Shown one piece after another: positions 44,669 through 53,573 of a DNA stretch of 64,000 nucleotides (its first letter is position 1; each line of letters begins with the position of its first letter). The notes beneath the pieces are model-generated. The model ran no database searches. It was not told the DNA's origin and worked only from the letters and a program-made list of their open reading frames with translations. The position numbers and the translations under genes were made by a program. Source of the DNA: DATGJX01 sp963830545 (GTDB lineage: Bacteria; Vulcanimicrobiota; Vulcanimicrobiia; Vulcanimicrobiales; Vulcanimicrobiaceae); the NCBI GenBank assembly GCA_963830545.1, contig CAWHMK010000001.1, forward strand, positions 1,922,001 through 1,986,000, in the 5' to 3' direction.

Positions 44669-45211
44669 GTGCATATCTATATCGGTATCGGTTCGAATCT
44701 GGGCGATCGGCAGGGCAACATCTTGGCGGCGCTGCAGCGATTGCGCGCCGCGGGCGACGTGCTCGCGGTCTCCGCGTTTTATGAAACCGATGCGGCCGAA
44801 GGCGCGGAAGGCCCGGCGTTCCTCAACGTTGCGGCGGAAATCGAAACGTCACTCGATCGTGACGCGTTCGAGCGCTTCGCTCACGACGTCGAAAGTGCGC
44901 TCGGCCGCTTGCGCAGGCGCAAACTCGCGGCGCGTCCGATCGACATCGACGTTTTATGGACCGATGGATACGTGCACCCACAGCTCCTTCAGCGGCGCTA
45001 CAACCTCGTGCCGCTCGCCGAAATTGCGCCGCAGACTGAATTTGCCGGCAGCGACGGGCAACGGCGTTCGGCGCCGCGCGCGTTCGCTGCACTTCAACGC
45101 GAATCGCCAGGAAGAAGCCCCCGACGTGCGGCTCTCGCTCGGCCGCGTCGGCGTTTCCGGTGTGCGGCGCATCGTGCATTTGAACGTCGACGGCAAAGAG
45201 CGCGTCTTTAA
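44669..45211 (+). CDS. folK: 2-amino-4-hydroxy-6-hydroxymethyldihydropteridine pyrophosphokinase
   Basis: An HPPK of up to 180 residues; folate synthesis, transferring pyrophosphate from ATP to hydroxymethyl-dihydropterin. VHIYIGIGSNLGDRQGNILA is the N-terminus (GTG at 44669), VSAFYETDAAEGAEGPAFLN the pterin-binding loop, and ARPIDIDVLW the R-x-x-D-x-D metal and ATP motif. The normal HPPK core ends near LAEIAPQTEF; the last 40 residues are arginine-rich and overlap the folE2 start by 86 bases, so the true stop may be earlier and hidden by an indel. Confidence 0.85.
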   Translation: MHIYIGIGSNLGDRQGNILAALQRLRAAGDVLAVSAFYETDAAEGAEGPAFLNVAAEIETSLDRDAFERFAHDVESALGRLRRRKLAARPIDIDVLWTDGYVHPQLLQRRYNLVPLAEIAPQTEFAGSDGQRRSAPRAFAALQRESPGRSPRRAALARPRRRFRCAAHRAFERRRQRARL

Positions 45212-46085
45212 CGGCGAATTCTCGATGGTCGCGGATCTCGCGCCGCACAAAGCCGGCGTCCACATGTCGCGGTTCAGCGAAATATTGGAGGAGGCGGCGC
45301 TGGACGTGCTGGCGCGCGAAACCCAGCCCGCGCGCATCGAGCGCATCGTCGAAGCGATTGCAAGAGAAATCGTGCGATCTCAGCATGCCATCCGCGCCGA
45401 CGTGCGTTTGCGCGCCGATTTCGGCCTGGAACGCTGGACGCCCGTGAGCGGAAAACGCGGAGAAGAAATTTACACGCTTATCGGCATCGCGCATGCGGAC
45501 GAAGACGGTACGCGCCGCGTTGTCGGCGTCGAAGCCGAAGGCATGACCGCATGTCCGTGCGCGCAGCTCATGGTACGGGAACACAGCGTGCACGAACTCG
45601 TGGACGCCGGATTTTCTGCCGCCGACGCAGAGCGGGCTTTGGACGCGCTTCCCGTTGCCACGCACAATCAGCGCGGCAGAGGGAGCGTGCTCGTCGGGGT
45701 CGAGCCGGAGCACGCCGACGCGGTTCGCGCGGAAGATTTGGTCGAACTCGTGGAAAACGCAATGTCGAGCGAAACGTACGATTTGCTCAAACGCCCCGAC
45801 GAGTTCTTCATCGTCAACAAAGCGCATCACAATCCGAAGTTCGTCGAAGACGTGGTGCGCGGCATCCTTGCCGGCTCGCTCGACATGTACGCCGACTTCG
45901 GTGACGCAACGTTCGTCGCGGCCAGTCAGGTGAATTACGAGTCGATCCACAAACACGATGCTTTTGCCGAAGCATGCGGAACGTTCGGCGAGTTCCGCCG
46001 GGAACTGCATACGGGCGAGTACGTCACGCAAAAGACCGATCTGGCCGGATGGCTCGGAACGCGCCCTTCCCCGCTGCTCGTGTAG
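45126..46085 (+). CDS. folE2: GTP cyclohydrolase FolE2/MptA type (type IB)
   Basis: About 319 residues of the GTP cyclohydrolase IB family (FolE2; MptA in archaea), which opens GTP for pterin synthesis without the zinc site of FolE. VRLSLGRVGVSGVRRIVHL is the N-terminal signature, LAPHKAGVHMSRFSEI the conserved KG-x-HMSRF motif, MTACPCAQLM the metal-ligand cysteine region, and YDLLKRPDEFFIVNKAHHNP the C-terminal signature. I suggest the GTG at 45126 behind AGGAAGA; an upstream start in the same frame cannot be excluded. Placed with folK, it gives two steps of folate synthesis. Confidence 0.88.
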   Translation: MRLSLGRVGVSGVRRIVHLNVDGKERVFNGEFSMVADLAPHKAGVHMSRFSEILEEAALDVLARETQPARIERIVEAIAREIVRSQHAIRADVRLRADFGLERWTPVSGKRGEEIYTLIGIAHADEDGTRRVVGVEAEGMTACPCAQLMVREHSVHELVDAGFSAADAERALDALPVATHNQRGRGSVLVGVEPEHADAVRAEDLVELVENAMSSETYDLLKRPDEFFIVNKAHHNPKFVEDVVRGILAGSLDMYADFGDATFVAASQVNYESIHKHDAFAEACGTFGEFRRELHTGEYVTQKTDLAGWLGTRPSPLLV

Positions 46086-46138
46086 GCAGCCCTAGGAAAA
46101 ACGGCTCATGGCCCTGCCTCCCGATGCGTTAGTAGTCG

Positions 46139-46171
46139 AAACTTCGTCATCGTGAGCGTGGGGCATGCCGG
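46139..46171. repeat. Dispersed intergenic repeat, copy C (partial)
   Basis: Contains TTCGTCATCGTGAGCGTG, the 5' half of the unit found at 30411-30625, in the gap between the convergent folE2 and M48 genes. The TGTCGAACGA half is replaced by unrelated sequence. Confidence 0.5.
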
Positions 46172-47343
46172 CTAGGTCGCCCTTTCCAGTGCTTGAATGC
46201 GAGCCTTGAGCGACGGGTGCGAAGCAAAGATGAACTCGTACCACGCGGGCTGTTCGTCTTCGGCCAAATTCTGTTCGCGCAGCCGCCGGAACGCGGACGC
46301 GCCCGTGTGCGGCATTCGCGTCGTTTCGAGGGCGAAGTCGATCGGCGGCCCATTCGCGCGATCGCGAAAATGCCGAGATAGCAGGACGCAGCACCTGTGA
46401 GAGCAGCGTTCCCCACAGCTCGGATGCGGGCAAGTTTCCTGGTATCGTTTTCGCTCTGGCGTTCCGCGAAAAAAGCACCGAACAAGACGGTCATTGCAGC
46501 GATTTCTCCGGCCGCGATCATCCGCCAAGTATCTTTTGAAACGTAGTGTCCGAGCTCGTGCGCGACGACGAATTCGATTTCTTCCTCGGGGAAGTGCTCG
46601 ATGAGCGTGTCCCCGACGACGATGCGGTGCGTGTTGCCGATGCCGATGACGAAGGCATTGGCTTTCTTGGTTTGTTTGCTCATGTTCGAGCGCAAAATTT
46701 CGGCCTGCCCGACGCCGTACCGCGCAGCAAGAGCGCGAAGGCGTTCCTCGAGCGGCCCCGTGAGCGGCTCGTACGTATTGAACATCGGCAAGACGTACAA
46801 CGGCACCGCTACGTTCGCGAATACGAGCAGCGGCAGAGCACCGATGCTCGAGATGTACGGCCATGTGTTCGGAAATTTGCGCAGTGCAGCCGCGAGGAGC
46901 GCGGAAAGTACGGATGCGACGCCCATTCCGAGCGCGGTCTGCTTTGCGTAATCCGCCAGCCACGACGCGCGTGACTGTTCGCTCAGTCCGTAGCGACGCT
47001 CGACGGCGTACCCTTCCACGAATTCAACCGGAAGTTCCGCGAGGCCGTCGAGCAACGATACTTCTGCGACGAACGCGGCCGAACGAAGCCAAACCGGAAG
47101 CCGCTCGACGCTGCGTTCCAGTCGTGCGCCGAGCGGGCCGTACGCGAGCGCTGCGCTGCCGGCCAGAGAACGCACGATGCCGCTGAGCATGAGGCTGCGG
47201 CGCAGCGTCCCATATTCCGCGGCGTCCGGCGTACGAGGCTGCTCGTCCTCTCGCACGAGCCGGGTTGCTTCGAGCACCCGAGCGACGATATAACCAGCGC
47301 CGAAACCAGCCGCTACCCCGAGAAGAAAGTGTTGTGCCTTCAT
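46172..47343 (-). CDS. M48-family CAAX-prenyl-protease-like metallopeptidase (two frameshifts)
   Basis: About 390 residues after repair. An N-terminal membrane anchor (HFLLGVAAGFGAGYIVARVL) and several further helices precede the zinc motif VVAHELGHYVSKD (HExxH), as in Ste24/HtpX-type proteases. The frame breaks twice: one extra A in the AAAA run near 46450 (repair gives ENDT to IPGNLPASELWGTLLSQVL), and one extra A near 46338 (repair gives SREWAADRFALETTRMPHTG, the third-ligand region with E and AADRFA). The start at 47343 has a GGAG site. Its start codon overlaps an alternative ATG of the divergent amidohydrolase gene. Confidence 0.8.
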
Positions 47344-47356
47344 GGTACTCCGTGTC

Positions 47357-48880
47357 ATGCAGGTTCTGACCAACGCGCGCGTTCACGCCTACGACCCGCC
47401 CTCGCGCTCCTATTCCCGCCACGACGGTCTCGTACTCGACGGGGGACGCATCGTTTCGCTCGAGCCGAGCGATGCGGGAGCCGGAGTGCGCAAAATCGAC
47501 ATGGGCGGCGCAACGGTCGTGCCCGCGTTTGCCGATTGCCACGTGCATCTCACCGATACCGGACATTTCTTGGACGAACGCTTTTTGGGGCACGTCCGCT
47601 CGTATGATGAATTCGCGCAAGCGGTGAGCCGTATCCCGCGCGAAAGCTCCATGCTTGCGGGCCAGTACGATGAGAGTACGTGGCACGATGCGGCGAGCGC
47701 GGACGCTGCGCCGCTCGAGCGATTTTTTCCGGATGCGTTTGCGATGGTCGTGCGAGTCGACGGACATTCGTGCATCGTCAACCGCAAGACGCTGGCGTGG
47801 TTGAATCTTCCTGCGGAAACGCAAGGCATCGAACTCGGCAACGCCGGCGAGCCGACGGGCAAACTCTTCCTCGAAGCCAACTGGCGGGCCCAAGCGAGAT
47901 TCATGGATGCGTTGCCGGAACGCGTGAAACGCGAGGCCGACCGGCGTGCGACGCATCTTGCTCTGTCGCGAGGATATCTTCACCTGCACGTGCAGTTCGT
48001 CGGACTGCGCCGTGAAGCGTATGCGAATGAGATTGCGGCCTTGCGCGAACTCCCGAAGGCGAAGTGGTATCCGAAGATCTGCGAACCCGATCCGCATCTC
48101 GCACGCGAACTGGGCCTGCCGTACGTCGGCGGCGACGTCTTTCTCGACGGTTCGATCGGCAGTTGCACGGCCGCGGTCACTGATCCGTTCGAAACGACGG
48201 GCTCGTGCGGCGAACTCAAGTATAGCGACGATCAGATCTACGCCTATTTTTCCGCCGCCGAAACGCTGGGAATTTCCGCCGGCGTCCACGCAATCGGCGA
48301 TCGCGCAATCGAGCAATGCATTTCCACATGGGAGCGTGTCCTGAACGGAAAACCCAGCACGCGCGGTAACCGCCACTTCATCGAACATTTCGAAATCGCG
48401 CTTCCGGAGCATATCGAGGCGTGCGCGCGCATGGGCATTTATCTCTCGATGCAGCCGCAATTCGACGAATTGTGGGGCGGCGCCGGCCGGATGTACGAAA
48501 CTCGGCTCGGTACGGAGCGAATGCGCAGTATGAACGCGCTCGGGCGCGCCGAGCGCGCCGGAGTGGTATTGTGCGGGGGCGACGACAGTCCGGTGTGCAA
48601 TTTGTCGCCGCTGGAAGGCATGCAGGCCGCAGTGAGTCACCACGAAACATCCGAACGGCTTACGGTCGCGCAAGCTCTAACGATGTACACGTACAACGCC
48701 GCGCGGTTGGCGCACGCTGAAAAGGCGACCGGGATTATCGCGCCTGGTTACGCGGCCGATTTGGTCGTGCTCGATCGCGATCCGTTCGATGAGCGCTTTG
48801 GTAATTGCCGCGTGCTCAGCACGTGGTCGGACGGCGAGCCGGTATTCGAAACATCGCCGGCTAACGCGAGTAGGACGTGA
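47357..48880 (+). CDS. Amidohydrolase, YtcJ-like (Amidohydro_3)
   Basis: A 507-residue metal-dependent hydrolase. FADCHVHLTDTGHF carries the HxH metal pair (about residue 60), GDVFLDGSIGSCTAA the carboxylated-lysine-like region, GISAGVHAIGDRAIEQCI a third histidine, HFIEHFEIALPE the next, and LCGGDDSPVCNLSPLEGM the metal aspartate, followed by the ITPA-like tail GIIAPGYAADLVVLDRDPF. Substrates of YtcJ-type enzymes are mostly unknown (N-substituted amides). I chose the ATG at 47357 because the ATG at 47342 collides with the divergent start. Confidence 0.88.
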   Translation: MQVLTNARVHAYDPPSRSYSRHDGLVLDGGRIVSLEPSDAGAGVRKIDMGGATVVPAFADCHVHLTDTGHFLDERFLGHVRSYDEFAQAVSRIPRESSMLAGQYDESTWHDAASADAAPLERFFPDAFAMVVRVDGHSCIVNRKTLAWLNLPAETQGIELGNAGEPTGKLFLEANWRAQARFMDALPERVKREADRRATHLALSRGYLHLHVQFVGLRREAYANEIAALRELPKAKWYPKICEPDPHLARELGLPYVGGDVFLDGSIGSCTAAVTDPFETTGSCGELKYSDDQIYAYFSAAETLGISAGVHAIGDRAIEQCISTWERVLNGKPSTRGNRHFIEHFEIALPEHIEACARMGIYLSMQPQFDELWGGAGRMYETRLGTERMRSMNALGRAERAGVVLCGGDDSPVCNLSPLEGMQAAVSHHETSERLTVAQALTMYTYNAARLAHAEKATGIIAPGYAADLVVLDRDPFDERFGNCRVLSTWSDGEPVFETSPANASRT

Positions 48881-48882
48881 GG

Positions 48883-49837
48883 ATGAACCGCACCGCATTT
48901 TTGACGGCGGCAGGAGGTGCGCTCGCAATGACGGCGATCCCCCCGGCGGCGCGCGCTGCCGAATCGGACATCACCATCACGACGCCGACAGGCTCCATCG
49001 CAGGCACGCTGTCGTTGCCCGCCTCGGCCGTGCCTTATCCCGTCGTTCTGATCGTTGCGGGTTCCGGCCCGACGGATAGAAATGGGAATGCGGGACCGGT
49101 GCACGGCGATACGTACGAATTACTCGCCGCAGGCTTTGGCGAAAGACGGCGTCGCTTCGGTGCGTTACGACAAACGCGGCGTCGGCGAAAGCGCCGCCGC
49201 GGCGCCGCCCGAATCTCAGCTGCGATTCGGCTCGTACGTCGACGACGCCGTTGCCTGGCTCAACCTGCTGCGCACCGACAAACGTTTTTCGAAGACGACG
49301 ATTGCCGGACATAGCGAAGGTGCGTTGATCGGCACGATCGCAGCACAGCGCGTTCCCGTTCACGCGCTCGTTCTGCTCGAAGGCGCGGGCCGTCCCGCCC
49401 CGGTCGTTCTTCGCGAACAACTCAAATCGAAATTACCTTCCGACCTCTACGCGCAAGCAGATGCCGCAATCGCGCAATTGGAGGCGGGCCGCCTCGTTCC
49501 CGATCCGCCGGCGGAATTGCTCGCGCTGTTCCGGCCGTCCGTTCAGCCGTATCTCATATCGTGGTTCAAATACGATCCCGCCGTGGAGATCGCAAAAGTG
49601 CACGCGCCGGTCACGATCGTGCAGGGCACCGCCGATATCCAGGTGACGATGGCGGACGCGAACGCGCTGCAGCGGGGAGCGCCTTCGGCGAAGCTCGTCG
49701 TGATCGACGGAATGAATCACATTCTGAAGTACTATCCCGACACGTCCTCGCTGCAAGCCGCGCTCAAAGGCTATTCGGATCCTTCGTTGCCGATCGATCC
49801 GCGCCTCGTTACCGCGGTGGAGCAGGCGGCAAAATGA
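48883..49837 (+). CDS. Exported alpha/beta hydrolase (frameshifted)
   Basis: About 317 residues after repair. A signal peptide (TAFLTAAGGALAMTAIPPAA) precedes a serine-aminopeptidase-like alpha/beta hydrolase: oxyanion region VLIVAGSGPTDRNGN, the strand VASVRYDKRGVGES, nucleophile TIAGHSEGALIGTIAA, aspartate region VTIVQGTADIQV and histidine in VIDGMNHILKYYP. An extra base near 49127 breaks the frame; removing it joins YELLA to QALAKDGVASVRYD. As given, the first frame stops at 49314 and the second runs to 49837. A GTG at 48877 overlapping the upstream stop is an alternative start. Confidence 0.82.
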
Positions 49838-49878
49838 GTATCGCCGTTTGATTTTGCTGCCGATGACGAGTCTGCGGC

Positions 49879-50177
49879 TCACGATCGGGCAACGGCCCTT
49901 TTCGGCTTTCGTCCGAACACGATACGCAGTTCTTCCTTGGCCTTTTCGAGCGTGCGCTTTTGCTTGGCGCTCACATTTTTTCCGCCGCGGTTGATGAAGA
50001 AATTCAGCATCGACATCGCGGATCGAAAGGGATCGGCTTTGCGCCGTTTACTACGCTCGGCCGAACGCTTGAGCGAGCGCGCGATAGCTTCGGATCGGTC
50101 TTCGTGAAAACGCCGCGTTCCAAATCAAGCGCGTTGCTGCGCTCCATCACGCCGTGCGACCATTTCTTGACGGCCAT
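49879..50177 (-). CDS. DUF3175-like small basic protein (frameshifted)
   Basis: A gene missed by simple ORF calling. From the ATG at 50177 it reads AVKKWSHGVMERSNALDLER, then GVFTKTDPK. A single missing base near 50087 breaks the frame, and with it restored the protein continues IARSLKRSAERSKRRKADPF, SAMSMLNFFINRGGKN and ELRIVFGRKPKR to a TGA at 49879-49881, about 99 residues. The order and motifs match what I recall of DUF3175, a small, basic, uncharacterised family. It lies downstream of the Mrp gene on the same strand and fills an otherwise empty 370-base gap. Confidence 0.75.
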
Positions 50178-50207
50178 GAAGCGTTCGTACCCGTTCGCAG
50201 CGGTGGT

Positions 50208-51302
50208 TTAAATCAACGAAATCGTTTCTCTGGGCTTGGGTCGCGCTTCGATGGCCGCAAGCAGCGCATTTGCCAGATCGTCGCAGACCGGATCGTCGAT
50301 TTCCTCGACGCGACCCTGGTCGGCAAGCAGTGCCTTCGCCGGATCGATCGGAATACGCGCGAGCACGGGTGCTTCGGCCAGTTCCGCAACGCGATCGGCA
50401 TACGATGGGCCGAAGATCTCGTATTTTTTACCGGTGTCCGGCGCAATGAAATATGACATGTTCTCGACGACGCCGAGAACCGGTTTTTTCAGCTGGTGAA
50501 CCAAATTCGCGGCCTTCCGCACGATCATCGTCGCGAGGGCCTGCGGCATGGTGACGAGCACCACGCCGTCGATGGCCAGCGATTGCAATACCGTTAGCGG
50601 CGCATCCGACGTCCCAGGCGGAAGATCGATCAGCAGAAAGTCGAGTTCACTCCAAAGCACCTGCTCGTAAAATTGGCGGATGACGCCCGAGAGGATGGGG
50701 CCGCGCCAAATCATGGCGGTGTCTTCTTTGTCGGTGAGCAGATTGGAGCTGACGACTTCGATCGCGCTGCGCGATTGCGCGGGAATCATCAGCGGCTGCG
50801 GATTGCCCTGCGGGGTCTTCGGCGCGGTGGGATCGGCTTCGATTACGAGCGGCTTCGCCAGCCCGAAGAGTTTGGGAATGGACGGACCCGTGATGTCGCC
50901 GTCGAGGATGCCGACGCGCAGGTTCTTGCGGCGCAAACCCAGGGCGATAAGCGCCGTCACCAGCGATTTTCCGACGCCGCCCTTGCCCGACATGATGGGC
51001 ACGACGTGCTTGATGCTCGCGCGGCGCTTGAATTCACTCGGTGCCCGTCGAATCGGCGCGCGGTCTTCCGACGAGATGTTGGGCACGAAGCCGGAAAGCC
51101 GCGCTTGCGTGAGCGCCGCCACGATCGGCTCGATGCGCAGTCCGTGCGCGTTCGCGCCTTGTTCGACCGTCTCGTACTTGTTCACTCCGCAGCCCGCGCA
51201 GTGCAGCCCGAATTTGCCCAGGACCTCGGCGGCGATGGGCAACTGCGCAACCAGCTCGCTGATGTTGCTGCGCGGGGTGATTTCCATCTCGATGTGGGGC
51301 AT
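50208..51302 (-). CDS. Mrp/NBP35-family Fe-S carrier ATPase with DUF1858 N-terminus
   Basis: A 364-residue P-loop protein of the Mrp/ApbC family, which binds and transfers iron-sulfur clusters. Walker A is deviant and complete: PIMSGKGGVGKSLVTALIAL (about 104-123), with GILDGDITGPSIPKLFG, LLIDLPPGTSDAPLTVLQSL and VVENMSYFIAPDTGKKYEIF following. The cysteine pair usual in the last segment (CxxC) is absent. The N-terminal 60 residues resemble DUF1858 with HCAGCGVNKYETVEQGA, which may supply cysteines instead. Cytoplasmic. Confidence 0.88.
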   Translation of the reverse strand: MPHIEMEITPRSNISELVAQLPIAAEVLGKFGLHCAGCGVNKYETVEQGANAHGLRIEPIVAALTQARLSGFVPNISSEDRAPIRRAPSEFKRRASIKHVVPIMSGKGGVGKSLVTALIALGLRRKNLRVGILDGDITGPSIPKLFGLAKPLVIEADPTAPKTPQGNPQPLMIPAQSRSAIEVVSSNLLTDKEDTAMIWRGPILSGVIRQFYEQVLWSELDFLLIDLPPGTSDAPLTVLQSLAIDGVVLVTMPQALATMIVRKAANLVHQLKKPVLGVVENMSYFIAPDTGKKYEIFGPSYADRVAELAEAPVLARIPIDPAKALLADQGRVEEIDDPVCDDLANALLAAIEARPKPRETISLI

Positions 51303-51337
51303 GAGGCGATAATTCGCGGTGCGAACGTCACCTTACT

Positions 51338-52198
51338 ATGCGAGCAAAGTCGCCGGCGCCGGGCTCCGGAACGTCTGCTGATGACGTCGTGCTGCTGGCG
51401 GCCGCTTACCTCCACGTGCCCGCCCGGCGTTTGCGCGCGCTGCTGCGCGGCCAAGAGCGCGACTTGAAGGAGTGGGTCGCCGAAGACTCGGCTCGAAAGG
51501 TCGCGCACGCGCGGCACGAGGCCAAAGCCGCTCTTCAACGTTTGAAGAAGATCGGCGGGCGGCTCGTCGCCTTCGGCTCGGAAGCGTACCCGCCCGGACT
51601 GCTCGATCTCGAAGAGCCGCCCGCGTTTCTCTGCGTGCGCGGCACGCTGCCGCAACGCGGGCTGGCAATCGTGGGAAGCCGCACGCCGCCATCCGAGGCG
51701 GCGGCGTATGCGCGCGAGCTTGCCGCGCGTTGCGAGATGGCCGTGGTAAGCGGGCTCGCCGCAGGTGTGGACGCTGCAGCGCATCACGGCGCGCTCGATG
51801 CGGGAGCTCCGACGCTTGCGTACGTCGGAACCGGCCTCGGCGTGACGTATCCGCCGGAAAATCACGCCCTCGAAGAAGAAGTCGTTTCGCGAGGGGGCGC
51901 CGTTGCCAGCGAGCGATTACCGGACGAGCCGGTTACGAAGTGGGCGCTGGTGCACCGCGATCGTTTGCAGGCCGCGCACGCGAACGCGACCGTACTCGTC
52001 GCGAGCGAAATCGACGGCGGCGCGATGCAGACCATGCGCTTTGCGAGAACGCTCGGACGCGCGCGATTCGTGCTGGACGCACAGGGTCAGCCGGAATATG
52101 CCGGGAACGTGCAGGCGCGCGCGGACGGAGCGATTGCGCTGCCGTTGGACGTCAAAGCAGCGCTGAGGATACTTCATGCAAACCTTGGATCTCGTTAG
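51338..52198 (+). CDS. dprA: DNA processing protein DprA/Smf
   Basis: A 286-residue DprA, which loads RecA on incoming single-stranded DNA during natural transformation. The Rossmann core has LAIVGSRTPPSEAAAYAREL, MAVVSGLAAGVDAAAHHGAL, TLAYVGTGLGVTYPPENHAL and ATVLVASEIDGGAMQTMRFA. The N-terminal 75 residues are helical. The winged-helix tail found in many homologues is missing. It overlaps hemL by 23 bases. Confidence 0.92.
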   Translation: MRAKSPAPGSGTSADDVVLLAAAYLHVPARRLRALLRGQERDLKEWVAEDSARKVAHARHEAKAALQRLKKIGGRLVAFGSEAYPPGLLDLEEPPAFLCVRGTLPQRGLAIVGSRTPPSEAAAYARELAARCEMAVVSGLAAGVDAAAHHGALDAGAPTLAYVGTGLGVTYPPENHALEEEVVSRGGAVASERLPDEPVTKWALVHRDRLQAAHANATVLVASEIDGGAMQTMRFARTLGRARFVLDAQGQPEYAGNVQARADGAIALPLDVKAALRILHANLGSR

Positions 52199-53450
52199 CC
52201 GCGCGCAGGCCGTACTCGCCGGCGGATGCGACTCGCCGGTGCGCTCCGGCTGGGCGGTCGGCGGCGAGCCGTTCATCCAAACGCGTGGAGAAGGCGCGTA
52301 CGCGTTCGGCGAAAACGGCGCGCGTTACATAGACTACGTCATGGCGTACGGCCCGCTGCTCTTCGGCCACGCGCATCCGGCGCTGACGACCAACCTCGAC
52401 ACGCTCGCGTCCTGCGGAACGGTGCACGGTTCGACGCATCCCGAAGAGGTTCGTCTAGCCGAACGAATTCGTGAGTATCTTCCGTCGATGCAGCGAATGC
52501 GGTTCGTGACTACGGGAACCGAAGCGGTGATGAGCGCAATTCGCGTTGCGCGCTCGTACACGCAGCGCAATCTCATCTTGAAGTTTGCCGGAAACTATCA
52601 TGGGCACTTCGACCTCGCGCTGCTCGACGCCGGCGCCTCCGCGCATACCGCGGACGCGGCGCGCAGCGGGATTCCGCAAGGCGTGAAGCGCGACGTCGTC
52701 ATCGCCCGCTACAACGACTTGGAAAACGTCGACGAAGTTCTTCGCGGCCGCGAAGGCGATCTCGCGGCGATCGTCGTCGAACCGATCGTGGGCAACATGG
52801 GCTATGTTACGCCCGTACGAGGCTTTCTCGAGGGCTTGCGCCTTCGCTCGCAGCGGTTCGGGGCGCTGCTCGTTTTCGATGAAGTCATCACGTGGCTTCG
52901 CTTCGGCTTGCGCGGCGCGCAGGCGCGAGCCGGCATCATGCCGGACCTGACCGCCCTCGGTAAGATCATGGGCGGGGGTTTTCCAATCGCCGCATTCGGT
53001 GGGCGGGAAGACGTGATGGCCGTTCTTGCGCCTGACGGTTCGGCATTCACCGGAGGGACGCACGCGGGAAATCCGTTTTCGGTCGGCATGGCGCATCGTA
53101 CGCTGGATCTGCTTGAAGCGCACCCGGAATATTATTCGTACATGGACGCGCTCGGCAGACGCCTAGCCGAAGGGATTCGCGCAATATTCGATTGGCGCGG
53201 GCTTCAGTACGCAGTCGTGCAGCACGAATCGATCGTAGACTTCAAGTTTCGTTCCGGTCCGCCGAACCGCAACTACGATGATGCGCTCGCAGCCGACAAG
53301 CAGAAATACGCGGCATACTACCACGAAATGCGCAAGCGCGGGATCCTCCTCCCGCCCTCGCAGAACGAAGTGATGTTCGTTTCAACTGCGCACACTAGTG
53401 CTGATATCGACGAAACGATCGAGGCAATCGCGAACGCGCTGCCGCCTTAG
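52176..53450 (+). CDS. hemL: Glutamate-1-semialdehyde 2,1-aminomutase
   Basis: A 424-residue PLP class III aminotransferase-fold enzyme that makes 5-aminolevulinate for tetrapyrroles. VLAGGCDSPVRSGWAVGG, FVTTGTEAVMSAIRVARSYT (phosphate and substrate region), KFAGNYHGHFDLALLDAGAS, LVFDEVITWLRFGLRGAQ and LTALGKIMGGGFPIAAFGG (PLP lysine near 263) are all standard. The open frame begins inside dprA. A second enzyme of the C5 pathway (hemA) is not in the window. Confidence 0.95.
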   Translation: MQTLDLVSRAQAVLAGGCDSPVRSGWAVGGEPFIQTRGEGAYAFGENGARYIDYVMAYGPLLFGHAHPALTTNLDTLASCGTVHGSTHPEEVRLAERIREYLPSMQRMRFVTTGTEAVMSAIRVARSYTQRNLILKFAGNYHGHFDLALLDAGASAHTADAARSGIPQGVKRDVVIARYNDLENVDEVLRGREGDLAAIVVEPIVGNMGYVTPVRGFLEGLRLRSQRFGALLVFDEVITWLRFGLRGAQARAGIMPDLTALGKIMGGGFPIAAFGGREDVMAVLAPDGSAFTGGTHAGNPFSVGMAHRTLDLLEAHPEYYSYMDALGRRLAEGIRAIFDWRGLQYAVVQHESIVDFKFRSGPPNRNYDDALAADKQKYAAYYHEMRKRGILLPPSQNEVMFVSTAHTSADIDETIEAIANALPP

Positions 53451-53516
53451 AGGGGACGAGCAAGGCCACGCCGGGACGCGAGGCCATCTTGTACCGAACG
53501 CAAAGCCCAAACGTGG

Positions 53517-53565
53517 GAAGCGGACCGGTTCGTTGCGTTGGCGCGCGGGGAGGCCGGTCCGCTTC
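53517..53565. terminator. Inverted repeat between convergent hemL and M28 genes
   Basis: A perfect 12-bp stem GAAGCGGACCGG/CCGGTCCGCTTC with a 25-base loop between two convergent stops. The flanks are only modestly T-rich on the plus side (TCCTATTATTAT), so it may be a weak bidirectional terminator or a stabilising structure. Confidence 0.5.
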
Positions 53566-53573
53566 TCCTATTA

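Noticed and set aside
44823..46031. A 402-codon open frame antisense to folK/folE2
   Set aside because: Shadow of conserved folate genes; no recognisable motif and no ribosome site.
47024..48673. A 549-codon open frame antisense to the amidohydrolase
   Set aside because: No domain, arginine- and histidine-rich composition, and fully overlapped by a gene with clear metal-binding motifs.
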